Below, piece after piece: positions 36,229-47,150 of a stretch of 64,000 bases of DNA (position 1 is the first letter of the stretch; every line of letters starts with the position of its first letter). The DNA comes from Rhizoclosmatium globosum (lineage: Eukaryota; Chytridiomycota; Chytridiomycetes; Chytridiales; Chytriomycetaceae): positions 1 through 64,000 of the forward strand of contig MCGO01000187.1 of NCBI GenBank assembly GCA_002104985.1. The letters run 5' to 3'. The notes beneath the pieces are model-generated. The model was not told the origin of the DNA. It saw nothing but the letters and a program-made list of their open reading frames with translations, and searched no databases. Both the position numbers and the translations under genes were made by a program.

Positions 36229-38290
36229 ATGAGTAACTTCACAGCAGAAGAAGTCGCGAAGCACAACAAGGTACTTCCTCATCAACTGTCCCTGTTTGAT
36301 AACCTTGGATGCGACTAGGAATCTGATATCTGGATCATTGTTCACGGAAAGGTAACTATCCCGCGTTTGTTAAGACTTGTTGACTCTAACTTCTCCTCAG
36401 GTTTACGACCTCGTGAGTCTCCTTGCAGACATGGTAACACCATCTAATACATTCGCCAAAGACTGCCTTCCTGTCTGAGCATCCAGGAGGAAAGAAAGTT
36501 CTATTGAAGGTGCTTTGCTTGTCCCATATCCCACCCCTCAACTACAATCTAACCTGATCTTCACGCGGTTACTTAGGTTGCAGGAACAGACGCGAGCAAA
36601 CAGTTTGACCAGTTCCACAATGCTGGTGTCCTTGAAAAGTTCGGTCCTCAGGTATTAATATATCTCATGGGTCCTCCTCCTCCAAAACACGTGGGATCTG
36701 ACTCTGAATATGTACGCACCTAGCTTCTCAAAGGAACTATTGGCAGCAATGCAGTCGCGAAAAAGGAAGAGACCTCAGTCCAGAAGGCGGAGGCAGTCGC
36801 TGCACCTTTGGTTGGAACTGAAGCTGGAGAATCCTTTGGTGACCTTGTTCCTTTTGGCGATCCGTACTGGTACCAAGACTGGGCTTCTCCCTACTACAAC
36901 CAATCTCACCGCAAGCTTCGTTCTTATGTGAGAAACTTTGCTGAGAAGGAAGTCATGCCCTACTGCTTCGAATGTAAGCTCACCACCTAATTTATTCAGT
37001 CTTATGGAATAACCATATCATATTCCTGCAGGGGACGAAGCAAAAGCTGTTCCAAAGAGTCTTTTCAAGAAAGCAGCAGAAGCCGGAATCCTGTCCTGCC
37101 TTGTTGGCTCCCACTTCCCCTCCGAATTCTCTCCAACCCCACCACCAGTCGGAATCAAACCCTCTGAATTCGACCCTTTCCATGCCTTCATCGTCGTCGA
37201 CGAACTCTGCCGTACCGGATCTGGTGGTGTCTCATGGGGTCTCTTTGGAGGAATGGGAATCGGTCTCCCACCTGTACTTCACTTTGGAAGCGACGAACTC
37301 AAGAAGCGAATCGTTCCACCGGTTCTTGCTGGTGAAAAGTTCATCTGTCTTGCGATCACGGAGCCGTATGCGGGTAGTGATGTTGCCAACTTGAAGACGG
37401 AGGCGAAGAAGACTGCCGATGGGAAGCATTATATCTTGAATGGAGAGAAGAAGTGGATTGTGAGTATTTGTGTTGAACTTGGTTATTGATGAGTGATTAA
37501 CCTTTTTGAAACATAGACAAACGGAGTGTTTGCAGACTACTTCACCGTCGCGTGTCGTACTGGTCCTGAAGGAATGGGTGGACTCTCTTTGCTTCTTGTG
37601 GAACGTACTATGCCAGGTGTTTCAACGCGTCAAATGCAATGTTCTGGAGTGTGGGCTTCAGGAACCAGTTACGTAACCTTCGAAGACGTCAAAGTCCCAG
37701 TCGAGAACTTGATTGGAAAAGAAAACAAGGGTTTCAAGTGTATCATGTGTACGTCATTCATCCCCGTCCAATACATCCCAAAAAACTCTTAACACACTTA
37801 AACAGACAACTTCAACAACGAACGCATGGGTATCGCCATGCAAGCAACCCGTTTCGCCCGCGTCTGCTATGAAGACGCCATGAAATACGCCCACAAGCGC
37901 AAAACCTTCGGAAAACTCCTCATCGACCACCCAGTCATCCGCAACAAATTCGCCCATATGGCGCGTCAGATCGAAGCAACCCACGCGTGGATGGAAGTCC
38001 TCATTTATCAAAGCATGACCATGGATCCCGACCTCCAGATGTTGAAGCTTGGTGGACCTGTTGCACTCTTGAAAGCGCAGAGCACACAGACGTTTGAGTA
38101 TTGTGCGCGTGAGGCTGCACAGATTTTTGGTGGGTTGAGTTATTCGAGAGGTGGACAGGCGGAGAGGGTTGAGCGGTTGTATCGTGAGGTTAGGGCGTAT
38201 GCGATTCCAGGTGGAAGTGAGGAGATTATGTTGGAGCTTGGAATTCGACAGAGCTTGAAGGTTGGTGAGTTTATGGGAAGCAAGATGTGA
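36229..38290 (+). CDS. Cytochrome b5-acyl-CoA dehydrogenase fusion, 9 exons
   Basis: Exons 36,229-36,270, 36,319-36,351, 36,401-36,412 (only 12 nt), 36,462-36,509, 36,577-36,651, 36,724-36,973, 37,032-37,459, 37,517-37,748 and 37,806-38,290 join in phase to 534 residues. Residues 1-75 are a cytochrome b5 domain with HPGG (heme ligand H36) and H59. From about 115 onward follows a complete acyl-CoA dehydrogenase: CLAITEPYAGSD, the FAD-binding middle strand, and a C-terminal helical domain. The canonical MCAD catalytic position reads IPGGSEE, with Gly instead of Glu, but E379 in NNERMG sits where isovaleryl/long-chain enzymes carry their base. The last three residues, SKM, fit the peroxisomal PTS1 pattern. 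Likely role: FAD-dependent alpha,beta-dehydrogenation of an acyl-CoA, with electrons possibly passed through b5. Similar fusions are known in fungi. Substrate unknown. Confidence 0.93.
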
Positions 38291-38318
38291 GAACGTTTTT
38301 GGATGGATTGTTTTACGA

Positions 38319-38324
38319 AATAAA
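38319..38324 (+). terminator. AATAAA polyadenylation signal
   Basis: AATAAA begins 29 nt after the stop codon of the acyl-CoA dehydrogenase gene. Confidence 0.45.
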
Positions 38325-38329
38325 CAAAG

Positions 38330-38993
38330 ATTTTTGCAGAAAAGCGCTGGAGTCCACCTTCGATCTGATGGTGATTTCCTGCGAGATGATTTTAAGGGTA
38401 GCTCCATCCATCAAAAGGTGTGTGAAACGCGATTGCGAGGACTCAGTTGGGAAATAGAGTGCAATTGTTGGTCATAATTACGCGTGAGACGCATTGTGTG
38501 AGATATTTACGTAGTCGAATCCTTTGAGGTATGTTTTAAGGTTCCAGAAAATGGAACTTGTTTGGCCATCGACAAGTAATAAACAAAGGTAACTGCTATC
38601 AAAAGCAAAGCTCTCGAAGGTATTTATAGTATAGTATATTTAAACTGAGTCAAGAGACCCGAGACCACAATGAATTCCCATAACAAACCAAAACGCCCCC
38701 CTTCATATTGGAAATGAAAAACGATTGGCATTAAGCCAAAACCAGTCAGTTTTTAAACCCTCAAAGCTCACCGACATTCATGGCAGAGAGGATTTCACAC
38801 TGATCAGTTACTTTCCCCCCCTTCCGCAGGCCATGGCAGTCAATCGAACACAACGGGGTTCTGACCAGCAAAAGAATATAAATCCCCACACCACCTAGAG
38901 AACCCGCCTCAGAAAAACTTGGAGGTGTTCCCATTCGCCGAGATGGAGGGAGGATCCAAATGAGATTGTGATCAACCTTGTCGCCTCATCCCA
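38330..38993. other. Intergenic between convergent genes
   Basis: Between the end of the acyl-CoA dehydrogenase gene and the end of the next minus-strand gene. Stops in all frames; no structure seen apart from homopolymer tracts (CCCCCC near 38,693-38,702 and 38,815-38,823). Confidence 0.45.
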
Positions 38994-39426
38994 TTATTGC
39001 AGAGATGGCACAAACAAATCGGTGCTGACACGAGAACTCATACAGTAAAGAATAAAGGGAGGGTAGAGTCTTGCTTGCGTACCAGAGGATCTAAATATCC
39101 ATGCAGACAAAGGTTTGTTATTAACTAAGACGTCTTCACCTGAAACGGTTATGTTTGAACGATCCGAAGCAAGACTGATCCGTTCACGTTTTCGCAACAT
39201 AAGGGAATTGGCGAACGAGTCTTTGATATCTGGGAGTGATTTGATTATGACAATGACAACCATAGCGCTCAGATGAGAACTTGACGGTACCTGTTCCCGT
39301 CTGTGAGTAAGAAGATTGTTTACGATAATACTTAGCTGGCGTTTCGAAAGCCGTGAAAGGCAACCCGAAGATCCCTGGACTCAAGACGGGTTTGTCAAAT
39401 TCTTGATTGCTGTCGAAATTTTCCAT
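38994..39426 (-). CDS. Hypothetical two-exon gene (120 aa)
   Basis: Exons 39,291-39,426 and 38,994-39,220 join in phase over a 70-nt GT-AG intron. The product is 120 residues with SYSQTGT at the junction, a basic patch (LRKRER) and GEDVLVNNKPLSAW. No domain, signal peptide or membrane segment is apparent. The first exon is Pro/Phe-rich (FGLPFTAFETPAKYY). The acceptor ends ATCAAAG, which is weaker than others in the window, so the model is tentative. The downstream exon is also open through the intron in another frame. Confidence 0.45.
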
Positions 39427-39940
39427 TATTCACTGAAAGGGTGAAAGTACCATGTACTCATAAACCTGTTGCCGGTTTAACCGATAAATCTTTATTATTA
39501 AGAAACTGAACCAAAGCTCAATCACGACATCACCATAATAAAATGGAGCTGTGGCCATTCACAGATGAATGACATCTTCGTCTTTTATACACTTGAATTA
39601 CCTTAAGATGTTGGTGGACGATCGAAGGCTGCAGATCATGGAGAAGACGAAACACGAGATCTAAGCCGTGTGAGTGACAAGAAGCATAAAATATTGAATA
39701 ACATGCAGATCAATACTCTCCAGTCCGCGTTGAACCAATCTCGGTTCCTTCCAATCTCGAACCGTTTGTTACTTTTTTTAGTCAAACTCTGAAGTCGAAT
39801 CCCAACTCAGATTTCAGTCTCTTTGTTCCAGCAATCTTAAGTCGCAGTTTTCAGTGGTTCTTGTTCTATATGTCTTTCTTATGCCAGCGTCCTTTTGAAG
39901 TTAAAGTTTATTCGAAGTATTAAAAAGAAACTGGTTTTGT
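39427..39940. other. Spacer, no gene seen
   Basis: AT-rich; stops in all frames; should contain the 3' UTR of the kinase and the promoter of the gene at 39,426. Confidence 0.4.
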
Positions 39941-41273
39941 TTATACTGGGGTTCTATTGATGAGTTTCATAAATCCGTCGAATTTGTTCGCATATTTCAA
40001 AAAGGGCATCTACAGAGATATAATTTCAGTCAACTTATAGAACGAAACAAAAACAATTACATTTAGGAGGGTCTCACTGGAGCTCCTCGCCGATGGCAAC
40101 GTTTCTAAACAGCAGTCAAGAAATTCTTGACATTTGCACGACACTTTCCTTTGCGCTTGGCGTTTCCGGTTTGTTTTAATACTTTTGATGATATTGGTTG
40201 GTGATTCATGGCTGAATGGAGGTTCTCCATCCAAGCATTCGATGGCACAAATACCCAACGACCACACATCGCTTGAGGTCCCGAACTGCTCTTTTTTGAC
40301 TATTTCTGGGGCCATCCACAAATATGTACCCGCCCTTGTATTCGACACTCCACAAAAGCTAAGTCCAAAATCCGCTAACTTAATTTCCCCTTTTGATCCC
40401 AAGAGAATATTGTCACCTTTCACGTCACCGTGTACAATACCATTAAAATGAAGATAATGCAGAGCTTGGGTAATTGACTTGAGGATAAATGCAGCACTCG
40501 ATTCGGCAATTCTGCCATAACTTTTGATATGTCGAGCTACTGAACCCCTGTTTAAATATTCTAAAACCATCCAGACATGTTTTTCGCTCTTATGACATCC
40601 AAAGAACCGTACAATATTTTCGTGGCTAAGATTCCAAAACCTCACGTCCCAGAGTTTGGATTTTTAACTGTTTGACAGCAACGAGAGATGAATTGTATGC
40701 ACCATCATGACACAGATAGACCTTCCCAAAGCCCCCTTCCCCTAACAGCTCTAGTTTGTGATACTTTTTCCATGCAGAGCTACAATCTGTTGTCAGTTGC
40801 TCTAAGTAAAAGGAATGAGTGCATTGGCATTGCGAAACTGAACAAACCAATATTTAGCGTGAATAATGCTCGTTCTGCATCGCGTTTAATGATCGCATTT
40901 GTCTTTTCTTCTCGTTTCTGTTTGAAAAACTGGGACGGGGTAATGCGACGTTCCTGATTTTTTAATTGTTTCTGGCTTATTGACCGCAGGTTTGTTGAGG
41001 TTTTAAGTTGCTTCTCTTGTTTAGTTGTCTTTTCACTTGGGACTGAATGGTAATAGGGTCAAACAACAACGACAGAAACATTCATTTACCGTCATGCGAT
41101 GATATTAAATCCAACTTTTGCTGGCTGATGATTTTCTTTAATTTCGATGGTTGATGCTGTTTTATCTTCTTCAAAAGAGTTTGAATGGCATTTGTAGTAG
41201 GTTTCAATGATTCTCTCGTAACTTTAAGCTGTCTCCTCAAAATTGTCCTTGGAACTATTCTAAAATTATCCAT
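39941..41273 (-). pseudogene. MAPKKK-type protein kinase gene with a frameshift in the N-lobe
   Basis: Exons 41,090-41,273, 40,848-41,042, 40,061-40,801 and 39,941-40,009 are linked by 46-51-nt introns. A Lys/Arg-rich N-terminus (about 125 residues) precedes the kinase domain: GEGGFG (147-152), VAVK (Lys170), HGDVKGDN (catalytic loop with Gly for the usual Arg of HRD), DFG, GTYLWMAPE and SSDVWSLG. The STE11/MAPKKK likeness rests on LSHENIVRFFG, the HxDxKGxN loop and the GTxxWMAPE segment. Between KQLKIQ and REV/RFWNLSH about ten residues usual for helix C are missing and the frame shifts by one (near 40,640-40,650); the exon length also has the wrong remainder. Either a recent pseudogene or an assembly/sequencing deletion; everything else looks selected. 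Confidence 0.8.
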
Positions 41274-41849
41274 TGTGCTTTTCTATAACAAATATTGATT
41301 AGAGTTATGGTAGTTTAGGCTGGGTTGAAGATGTTCGGAATCCGTTATTCCACAGCGAACCAAAACCACATTGAAACTTTTGCTGACTTCAATACTTAAG
41401 ATGAGTAGTTTCTGTTGCTTAGCACTGACTCCAAAATGATTCAGGAATTGGAAAACTCACAGAGTCAGACAGTGTTCGATCTGGAGTAATTGTCGGGGTG
41501 TATTTATCAGACAAGACAAGGAAATGAAGGAAGTAACAGTTTTATTCTTTCAATAATTATATTGTAACAAAATAGAGTCAAGAATGAATTCCCAAATTCA
41601 AATACTTGGTTATGATAGGACAGAATACCTCGTAAAAGCTATCAGGTCCAAGAAGAAAGCACTGAAATAACGACGAAACTTAAAACCCGCTTTTATAAAA
41701 CTTACTTGTCAGGGTATGTTTTCTTGGATATCAAAATCAAAATCCGACATTTGATATGAGTATTTCATTTTAGGATGAAGCGTTGACCAGAACCACCAAA
41801 ATAACTAACCAAAAGAATCCAACAACCAACGAACCAGCCAACTAACCGA
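41274..41849. other. Intergenic, promoter regions of kinase and CCCH gene A
   Basis: The last 100 bases (41,751-41,849) recur in two separated pieces upstream of CCCH copy B (52,176-52,230 and 52,768-52,818), which suggests a conserved upstream region. A short minus-strand reading MSDFDFDIQ starts near 41,750; not enough for a gene. Confidence 0.4.
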
Positions 41850-43026
41850 ATGGGACCAAAGGGAAAGCACGCGTGTTATCACTTCCGCAATTCCGTCTGT
41901 CTCCGCGGCGATTCCTGCAAATCGAAGCACACGTATTCCGACAACGACCCGCGCTTCGTTGCCCCCAAGCCGCTCAATCCCGCCACACTTGTTCCTTTGA
42001 AGAAACCAATCCTCTCAAAGCACCTTCCTCGAATCAAACCGCGCATCCTCGTCGATGAATACTCAAATCTCTGCAACTTCTTCGCAAGTCGAAGCACAAA
42101 CATTCTCAAACGGCGCACTTTGGCGAGCCACTTTTGGAAAGACTCTCACGCAAGTCGCCTGGGATTCGAAGACCTGAATGCTGTCACTCTTGGGCAAAAG
42201 AAGCTTGTAGTTGTGTTGAATGTTGATGCTGTTGGAATTGTGGAGCGCATATGTCCTGGATTTGTTGTTGTCAGTCATCATGATGGATCTCGATTGGTGA
42301 TTCCACAGTGCGATGTGGATCTACAAGATATCAGTGATGAGTCTGATGATGAGGATGCACGAAACGCGAAACGTGAATTGAACGAAAGAGAAAGACAGAA
42401 GTCATTGTTCTTCAAAAGGAACAGGTAAGGTCCTGTTGTTCCAAATAGAAGCCATTTTTCTAATTATATTTTAGAATGATAGTCCCATCTTGATTCCTGC
42501 GTATGAAATCCTTCTCGGCGTTTTTGAACGGAACAACACAAACATAGCAACACGAGAGGAGCTCCAACCGCTGTTATACACTTCAGACAATAAGCTGAAA
42601 GGAATTTGTTTCAGTTTCCGTCACTTTGTTCTTCGCGCCGAGCTTCATGGAATCGCAAGAAGACTAGTTCTCACTGATAATACTTATGCGAAGCTACTTA
42701 TGGAGCCCAACGCTGCGAACGCGCTACAAACGTTGAAAATTAAGTATGGCGATAAGCCTGTCATGCATTCGGAACAGAAGGATTATGAAGAACCGATGGA
42801 TGACAGCGAAAACAAAAGCAAGGACGATGAACAAGTAAATACTGGAAAATCACGTGTATCGATGTACGCTAATATATTATATAGTGGGCCATGGTTCACC
42901 CATCTCGTATGCATCACATCAACTCAAGCAATAGTCCGACACAAGACCCAAAATGTGTTTCCAACAGAGACGATGCCAAAGACTTTCTCGCCACGCTTGG
43001 AATCTTTGTTCAGTAGTCTTCATTAA
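41850..43026 (+). pseudogene. CCCH zinc-finger gene A, frameshifted
   Basis: Exon 1 (41,850-42,424) starts with an intact finger, C9-x7-C17-x5-C23-x3-H27, followed by the family's middle region (GFEDLNA, VVVLNVDAVG, HHDGSRLV). A 50-nt intron (42,425-42,474) leads to exon 2 with ILIPAYEILLGVF, PLLYTSDNKLK and FRHFV. In copies B and C the intron is phase 0, but here exon 1 has 575 nt, so the frame is lost near 42,390-42,405 (a short deletion relative to B). Two further in-frame deletions remove FLRQAELHNL and TRDT-like residues. A truncated protein with finger and middle region (192 residues) could still be made. CCCH fingers usually bind RNA; the C-terminal domain is not one I recognise. Confidence 0.75.
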
Positions 43027-43199
43027 TAGTGTCGCCTTCCATTCTCTTCATTTTGATTAAATGTTCGTCTCAAATAAAATGATTGTTGACTTTAATAGTA
43101 GAAAAAATAATGAAAGCGTATTAACTGTTTCCATTACTTCAGTTATCTCGGCTTATTTTCTTTCATCATTTGCTGCTATTCTAAGTGACCACATGTAAG

Positions 43200-43375
43200 A
43201 AAGAGAGCAGTCTTACGGCAATTCTGCCATAGCTGTTGATATGTCGAGCAACTGAACCACTGTTCAAGTATTCTAACACCAGTCAGACATATTTTCCGCT
43301 TTTATTTCCAAGGACCACACGTCGCTTGCAGTCCCAAAATTCTCCTTTTTGACCACTTTTGGAGAATAACAGCGA
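43200..43375 (-). pseudogene. Kinase gene fragments, rearranged
   Basis: Minus-strand reading gives KVVKKENFGTASDVWSL (near 43,320-43,370) and then LVLEYLNSGSVARHINSYG (near 43,215-43,280). Both match the kinase at 39,941-41,273, but in that gene the second segment comes first, so the order is swapped. Each match is interrupted within 20-25 codons. A leftover of a second, shuffled kinase copy. Confidence 0.75.
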
Positions 43376-43544
43376 GCTTTTGATTTTGATTTCTGACAAA
43401 CCTACCCTCAATCTGAAAATGAGTTTCTATTACTTAATTCAAAGGGTTTACATTTAAAAGGGGTGTGAATAGCAAAACTTATAACATTGTATTACTTGAA
43501 ACGGAAAAGAACTACACTCACCAAATGAAATGATAATTAAAAAC

Positions 43545-44967
43545 TCATGGCCCCCAGATCCCATATACGATGATCCATTGTCTCTCCAGACTTTTTAACA
43601 CCACCTCGACTTCTCCGGCGTTCAACGAATTTCCAAATGGAAATCCGTTTAAAAGTAAAGAGACAGTTTCAAAGAAGCTGGTGTTGAAAGTTTCCAACAT
43701 CAACTTCAGCCGGTTCGATTCCTCCGATGCTCTCCACCATGAATCAACAAGGCTTCGAATACGGAGGCTGGCTTCACGGAAGATTATGGAACTTGAGTTT
43801 AATGCATCTGCCGGAAATCCAAGTAGGCCAATAAGAGCTGAGAACTTTAAATCAACAGCCGCGACAGCTGCTTTTCCCTCCTTTTGAAGTTCATTGATGA
43901 CGTTTGCTGTTACGGTAAAATAAGTTCATAACTGATTAAATACTACTCTTACCAAATCTAGCGTCTTTAATTCTTAATGTTTGAATGTGCTTCGTTTTTG
44001 CGTCTTCAAGATAAGAAACCGAGTTTTTGAGATTGCCAATTGAGTCTTTCAGATTTTTGATCTGACTGTTCAGGTTAAGTCTGTCATTTTCAAGTTTGGA
44101 GATTCTTGAACTGTGGCTCTTACTGCCAGCCGCGTTTTTTCCCTGGATCTCCTTCGACAACTTGATACCGAGTCGTTGAACTGTGGCTTTCAACTCGATA
44201 TTACTGTTGTTAATTCTTTGAATTGAACTTTCCAACTCAATATTCCTGTCGCTGATTCGTTGAACTTCTGCTTCCAACTCGGTATTCCTGCCACTGATTT
44301 GTTGAACTGCTGCTTCTAATTTGATGTTTTTGTCACTGATTCGTTGAACTATAGTTTCCAACTCAATGTTCTTGTTATTGATTTGTTGAACTCTGGCTTC
44401 CAACCTTTCATTCTTCGTCTCCAACAAATTATTCTTGGTAGTAAGCTTTGTGACTGTAGCTTCCAACTCAATGTTCTTGTCACTGATTTGTTGAACTCTG
44501 GCTTCCAACCTTTCATTCTTCGTCTCCAACAAATTATTCTTGGTAGTAAGCTTTGTGACTGTAGCTTCCAACTCAATGTTCTTGTCACTGATTTGTTGAA
44601 CTCTGGCTTCCAACCTTTCATTCTTCGTCTCCAACAAATTATTCTTGGTAGTAAGCTTTGTGACTGTAGCGTCCAACTCACTGTTCTTGTCACTGATTTT
44701 TTGAACTTTGGCTTCCAACAAATTATTCTTGGTAGTAAGCTCTGTGACCGTCACTTTAAGTTCGGCGACCTCCTTTTCAGATGTGGAACGCACGGTTTCC
44801 AAATCAGCTGCCCATTTGGAAGAGCTGGTCGTCATCATCACCATCAAAGAAGAGACTTCAGCCGCCAAGTCCCGTTCAAGTGGTAAACTTAAATCTAAAG
44901 GTGGTTGCGCGGGTTGAGGGTTCACTGATCTCATGGGGAGTGGTGGAACACGAGTTTTTCTGGTCAT
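43545..44967 (-). CDS. Coiled-coil protein with exact 35-residue repeats, 2 exons (458 aa)
   Basis: Exons 43,953-44,967 and 43,545-43,906 join in phase over a 46-nt intron. After a Pro-rich start, residues about 55-300 are a long heptad coiled coil built of motifs such as ISDKNIELEATV and KLTTKNNLLETK. A 105-bp unit (35 residues, five heptads) recurs three times almost identically (44,415-44,730), and shorter variants follow, so the coil grew by recent tandem duplication. The C-terminal 120 residues (from DARFANVINELQKEG) are globular-looking, with FREASLRIRSLVDSWW. No homologue recognised; a scaffold or cytoskeletal role would be typical. The opposite strand is also open over the repeat (44,344-44,886), a by-product of the codon pattern. 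Confidence 0.75.
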
Positions 44968-45359
44968 TGTTCTGTGGATTCTATTGGAGATTTTCAGTAT
45001 TTAATGGCGAAATCTGAAAATGACCCGATAAGTTAAATAAATACGAGGAATGTTGTGATCTGTGGGGTCTACCAGAGTTCATATCAATGTAAGACAATCA
45101 TCTTTCCTGCAAGCACACTTTTCATTTTGCAATACTTTTGCGCACGTTTTCCCAGCATGTTTTTTACTATTTGATACCGTCCTTCTGGCTTCTTCAAGAG
45201 CGGCTTTGGCGATGGTGATTGGTTGGAATGTCTTCATTCCAAGCAAGATTCCGAAATCCGAGGGTTGTGCCACAAAAGCAAGCTACGGTATGATTTCTCT
45301 CTCCCTTACTGAGCATATTAGATAAAGTGTAATTTATTAGGTACAATACACATCATAAC
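44968..45359. other. Spacer, no gene seen
   Basis: A + strand frame (45,062-45,325) and an overlapping minus frame (45,079-45,273) are both open; neither has recognisable content. Should include the promoter of the coiled-coil gene. Confidence 0.35.
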
Positions 45360-47150
45360 GCAAAATTCAGTGAAGGAAAGAAGGAAAAACTCGGACGCAC
45401 CACACACACCACCACCCTAACAACATCGCCATCCACTCAAGCAGTCAACAGATAGTGTATTCGCTTTTTGCCATTCATTATCCAATCTTCAAACAGAGAA
45501 CAGTCGCGGAAAGCTTTGGCTCTGTGATGATACACGCGTTGATGAGTCATAACAAACTGCATTCATTCACACTCAACATCAACGGCGTCCCACCCTTCAC
45601 GTCGCTAATACATCAAATAATAGTCATCTACTGAAAGAAGCCTCGAATATCACGCCTTGAAGGAGAATCAACGCCGCCTTCACTCTGCCACTCACTCAAC
45701 TTAACTCGAATTCATCCATCAACGGCAGCTGAAACAACTACGGGTACTCAAAACAGATTTGTTGACGTTTCTGCTCAACCACTGCACCATTCAGCTTCTC
45801 ATCAAACTGCAGTTCACCGTTCCACCACACAACAATCTCGCAAATACAGGTCTCCAGCAATCACAGTGACATAAAAATACTGCCACAACTGCCACCATTC
45901 GGAATATTACAAATCAGTTTGGGAAACGTTCAGCCCACATCCTGGTGTCGCATCCTGTATGACTGTTTCGGCTCAAGTATTTTGTCGTTGACTAGACGAC
46001 AATGACAATGACACTTGACTATCAAAGCGTGCCGTCTTCGATGGTTGAATAAGGAAGCATCTTTGTATTCCACCATCTAATGCAATATGATGTCATTCGA
46101 ATCAAGAAAGCCCGTACCAAAGTCTGACGACAACTACGCGGAGTACGTCTACAAATTTGCCTGAAAATTCGGACTCGCGGAATATATCCAACACTTCAGC
46201 TGAGGTAACTTTTTTGACGGAGATGATATCTGACTCCCAATGGATTGACTGCCAATGAATAATCACATGATGTCTTCTCTCGGCTTCCGAACTTCAACAC
46301 GTCCGAAGCTCTGAATCTGAGCGCATTGGCATCCGCATCGAAGTATCTTCCATGCAGTATGCAATGAGTAGACGACGTGTTGGATTTGAGGTCGTGAATG
46401 AATAGTTCCCCGCTCCAAGTTCAAAGGATTCAAATGAAGGTAAGTTCTATGGTGGGCTAAATACAATAACCGTTTTCTTGATGTTGGAGAGGATCGAGGC
46501 TCAAGAGCCTGCTCTACTTCGGCAAGTATATTCCATTGAGCTTGAGGGAGCAGAGTGACGTAAATCTTTTCTTTTATGAGGCACAGTAACCGCTTCTTTG
46601 TAGTGACAATGTTGTGAAGGTTTCGTTGGTTGCAGGAATGAGTGCCGACGGACAGACACCAGTTGGATTGATGTCAGTCAGATAGATGAGCTCTTGCAAC
46701 GGTATCAATTTAGGATTGTGTCTGAGTGCTGGTCTAACGTAGGAGTACGCCGTTGACCCTTTGGAAGTTGAGGACCGCCAGGAACGGTACTCTTTCCGTA
46801 TCAGCCCAAACCGCCATCCAAAGCTCTAAACTCTGGTCGTCAATGAAATCAATGGAAACGCAGCTTGAGAGCAACTGCTATTCATACACTTGGAGCTACT
46901 TCAACGCTCAGTATCTGTCAACATAAGTCGAGATGGCCACCAACCTGTCGAATGTGCCAAAGAAACGAGTGACATCTCCTTCAAAACCTCCTATCAATCT
47001 GTCAGACCTCAGCGTATGGACATGGAAGGACTGGCGGGATGTTGTCATGGAGGCTTCATGAATGGATGAAAATTTGAAAAGGGAGATGTCAAATTGTTCA
47101 ACATCATCAGCACAAATCAGGCATATTCTGTGAAATAATGATGGTGAGTT
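45360..47150 (+). pseudogene. Family R2 decayed copy
   Basis: Collinear with the reverse complement of 22,700-24,660: the opening (GTGAAGGAAAGAAGGAAAAACT), the CAACAGATAGTGTATTCG segment, the region at 45,940-46,200 and the zinc-knuckle region at 46,930-47,000 all match. The knuckle reads CRMCQRNE and then a stop. Numerous other stops. So this is an inverted partner about 22 kb away and clearly non-functional as a protein gene. Confidence 0.6.

Noticed and set aside
37754..38407. 217-codon open frame on the minus strand
   Set aside because: It lies opposite the last exon of the acyl-CoA dehydrogenase, whose protein is clearly conserved.
40631..40650. A 20-nt intron explaining the kinase frameshift (GTGAGG...TCTTAG)
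   Set aside because: Far shorter than every other intron, and its removal does not restore the frame into the downstream kinase sequence.
43705..43735. tRNA T-loop-like GGTTCGATTCC
   Set aside because: No matching cloverleaf around it; it lies within the second exon of the coiled-coil gene.
44344..44886. 180-codon + strand frame with repeats
   Set aside because: Antisense by-product of the 105-bp repeats of the coiled-coil gene; the heptad pattern is only on the minus strand.
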